A DNA stretch of 64,000 nt from Volvox africanus (lineage: Eukaryota; Chlorophyta; Chlorophyceae; Chlamydomonadales; Volvocaceae). Where the stretch lies: NCBI GenBank assembly GCA_030268105.1, contig BSDZ01000004.1, positions 7,418,001 to 7,482,000 on the forward strand. The letters run 5' to 3'. Under the pieces are notes generated by a model. It saw only the letters and a program-made list of their open reading frames with translations. It was not told the origin of the DNA and ran no database searches. The position numbers were made by a program, and so were the translations under genes. Positions 38,364 through 64,000 of the stretch are shown here, piece after piece (positions within the stretch are counted from its first letter, which is position 1; each line of letters opens with the position of its first letter).

Positions 38364-40315
38364 GATCACCATGGTTTCGGAGCCCGTTCCTATGAGGGGC
38401 GCGCAGGGCACATCGATTTCTTGTTCCGTATTTTTCCTTCTCCATCTCCGGCAGTGATGTGCCGCGCCGCGCGGTAACTTTTTAAAAAGAACATTGTTTC
38501 TTACTTCAGTAGGGAGCGACTTTTCCAGGACATTGTATTTTAACACTGTGTTGGAGTTCCATTTCGTAGTGAACAAAGAGCCTGGTCTCCGTTGTTGAGA
38601 AGATCACCGGATTAGGAATGAAAACTTTCCATGGAGGAGAGGAGCCTTCTGGGCCGGAAACCACTCGATAGAGGGAAACGTCTAGTCGTTCCTAATGTGA
38701 TATGTCGACTCCGCCGTCGGATTCGGAATGATTTTTGCACATTGTGGTTGATTTGGGTGGCGTGAGCGTGTGGGCTCACTCAAGAGCAGTTGGGGGGTCT
38801 CGGGTTTTCCAATTTTTTGTGTGGGGAAAATGAAAGTTACGCTTGCTGTTGTAAAGTGCCATGATCAGATGACAGACGGCGATTTGCTGCAGACGTGGAG
38901 ATTTCAAAGTCATCGCCTCGCTGAGAGTTGTCAGGGGCTTAGTCCTGCACCCATTCGTGGACAGTGTTTCGCAAATATTGCACATGCGGAGTTTGGGGCG
39001 CAGGCAACTTCAGCGATGGGAGGGTGGTGCCATGACGGAGAAGGACTGATAGGCTATCCGAGTGCCAGGAAGGCGGGTCGAATGTCATGAGAGTTCCACA
39101 CACACCAATCCACGTCACAATTACAGCAATAAGCCTACAAACTGATAAGATCGTTGGCACTTACATTGCTTGGCCAACTATACATCTATTTTTACCAGTG
39201 CAAATGAAATAATGCGGATGAAACGCCGTCCGTGCGTACATATGTGACCCATGGGTCCACTTGCCACCATTCTTCGGCGGCACACAGCACGGATCATGTT
39301 GTGTCCTGTATTAGGGAAACTGAACACATCCTCCGCCTGGCTTGGAAACTCGAGCGACAGCCCTAATCTTCCAGCCTGCATCTTACTACGACCCGAAATA
39401 GAGTCCATATTTAAGCTAAGCCAGGTGCGTAACCGGCGCACAAGGTGATTCGTACGACGGCAATGCGGCATGCACGCAGGCGCGAGAGTACGGCAGCCCG
39501 GGAGCGATTAGAGAGGCGGTAACGAATGGGTGGGAGCTCGCATGACGCATGTCCCTAGCACAGCTTGCCGTACGGAATACGGACAGCAGCGTCGGAGATC
39601 CCAGCCCCGGAAAATTGCCGTCGCACTGAAACACATTGCACCTAGACGTTTGTCTCCTCGTGGGTGCGGGGCTTTCGCCTCGGACCGGGTGAGACGAGGG
39701 GAAATGTTCATATAACTGTTCACACATACACACCTCAGAGATTGCCGTACATACATTTGCGCCGAAGGCAGCTGCAGATAAGAAAATTAGATATACGGCA
39801 CGATCCACCCTACCACACAACAAACCATGTGACATTTCCCACATGGCATCACATCACATCATATGACCCGTACACGCAGCGCCGCACGGTATTGTCGAGG
39901 AGCACATTGAAACGCTTCATTAGGAAACCGTTATTGCATGAGTAAGATAAACTATGATATGCCAGCCCAAGCAAGTTGCTCAACTGCCAGGCAGCAAGCG
40001 AATGCAACACAACGCACAGCAAGAAAGTAACATTGAGGGTGTAAAGTTGGAGGTCAGGGGTCTGCGCGCGGGCGGCGTGGAGGTCCCCCTGGAGCGTGTC
40101 ACAGGGTGGGCGGACATGGAGGCTGCAGATTGAGTTTGGCACGTTGGTCTGATGAATTGGATCTGATCCGGATCTGATCCACATCAGATTCGGTACACAA
40201 ACACGCAAATATACACGCATGCGTCATAGTACACGACCACGCTTAGCCCACCTGTCCATCTCCCAAGTTAGGATGAATCCTTTTCTTGTCCTAAGTAGCT
40301 ACATTAATTCGTAAG
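38364..40315. other. Intergenic region between convergent genes
   Basis: About 2 kb. The left part is the likely 3' UTR of the plus-strand gene (TGTAA at 38850-38854), and the right edge is the poly(A) signal of the giant minus-strand gene. One exon-like stretch (about 39301-39423, ending before GTGCGT) is not connected to anything. Confidence 0.55.
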
Positions 40316-40320
40316 TTACA
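40316..40320 (-). terminator. TGTAA poly(A) signal of the giant gene
   Basis: TTACA on the plus strand is TGTAA on the coding strand, 380 bases past the stop codon at 40700-40702. Confidence 0.7.
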
Positions 40321-40659
40321 GCTTGAATGCAAGAAGTTAAAGGCCCAAGAACGTATCATCCCACGACCGTACGGCTGCTGCCATTTTCAACCTAAGGCAC
40401 CTTGCGCTAATTAGTTGTTGGTAGCTTACCAACCACCAAAACCGACAAGCTTCCCGGCAGATCAACTGTTCGAGCTGTATGAGCCTTCATCCTGAGCTAT
40501 CTCCCCTTCAGTCTTCTACCGATGGGCTGACTGACTCTGAACCATATACTCACATGGTCGCACTTCCCACAACACTTCATTCATTCATTGCTCTTCTCCC
40601 TCCCTCCCCTCCCTCCCCTTTCCCCGTCCTTGCCGTCCCTCCTACTGCCCCTCTTTCCT

Positions 40660-40699
40660 ACAGAGAGGGGTATCTATTCGTTTCCACAGAGAGGGGTAT

Positions 40700-40708
<9 letters not shown>
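40660..40708. repeat. 26-base tandem duplication at the stop codon
   Basis: The unit acagagaggggtatctattc plus six more bases occurs twice in direct tandem. The stop codon of the giant gene lies in the copy nearer the coding sequence, so the 3' UTR begins with a second copy of the gene's last codons. Confidence 0.85.

Positions 40709-64000
<23,292 letters not shown>

Noticed and set aside
38106..38576. 156-residue minus-strand frame
   Set aside because: It is antisense to exons of the plus-strand chain and has no recognisable features.

Overview
The window is nuclear DNA from a green alga, most likely a volvocine (Volvox/Chlamydomonas relatives). The grounds are many small exons separated by GT-AG introns, coding regions rich in Ala/Gly/Gln/Pro homopolymers, TGTAA poly(A) signals, and a plant-type TFIIB and HY5-like bZIP next to genes typical of ciliated organisms. 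There are no operons, rRNAs, convincing tRNAs, CRISPR arrays or intact transposons. Exons were joined by hand using splice motifs and codon-phase agreement; boundaries are predictions and may be off by a base.

Layout. (1) 110-3423 (+): general transcription factor TFIIB, nine exons. (2) 6185-12037 (+): a 1,126-residue bZIP protein, seven exons. (3) 15576-20835 (-): a FAM227/FWWh-domain protein, a family linked to cilia, ten exons. (4) 21284-23514 (+), divergent from (3): a probable chloroplast membrane protein, five exons. (5) 25265-26532 (-): a thioredoxin-like [2Fe-2S] protein. (6) 28751-30972 (+): an HY5-like bZIP. (7) 33300-38363 (+): an unrecognised protein with a very large low-complexity exon and probable small C-terminal exons. 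(8) 40700-64000 (-), running off the right edge: the 3' two-thirds or so of one giant gene.

The giant gene is the most interesting object. The part in the window encodes about 4,600 residues in 36 complete exons plus the last 5 bases of an upstream exon, and every junction I propose is phase-compatible. In protein order it has long polyproline blocks, DUF5011/cadherin-like extracellular modules, an acidic/proline-rich spacer, a polycystin extracellular domain, a PKD2-like membrane region, and a cytosolic tail of about 1,700 residues. This matches the published description of Mstax, the roughly 8,000-residue axial protein of Chlamydomonas ciliary hairs (mastigonemes), which carries glycosylated hydroxyproline stretches and a PKD2-like transmembrane domain. 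I infer that this is its orthologue or a close paralogue.

The genes do not form one pathway. A FAM227-type gene and a mastigoneme-type gene lie within 20 kb of each other, with two light/transcription-type bZIP genes and TFIIB nearby. Intergenic stretches of 2-3.5 kb carry microsatellites and unassigned sequence.
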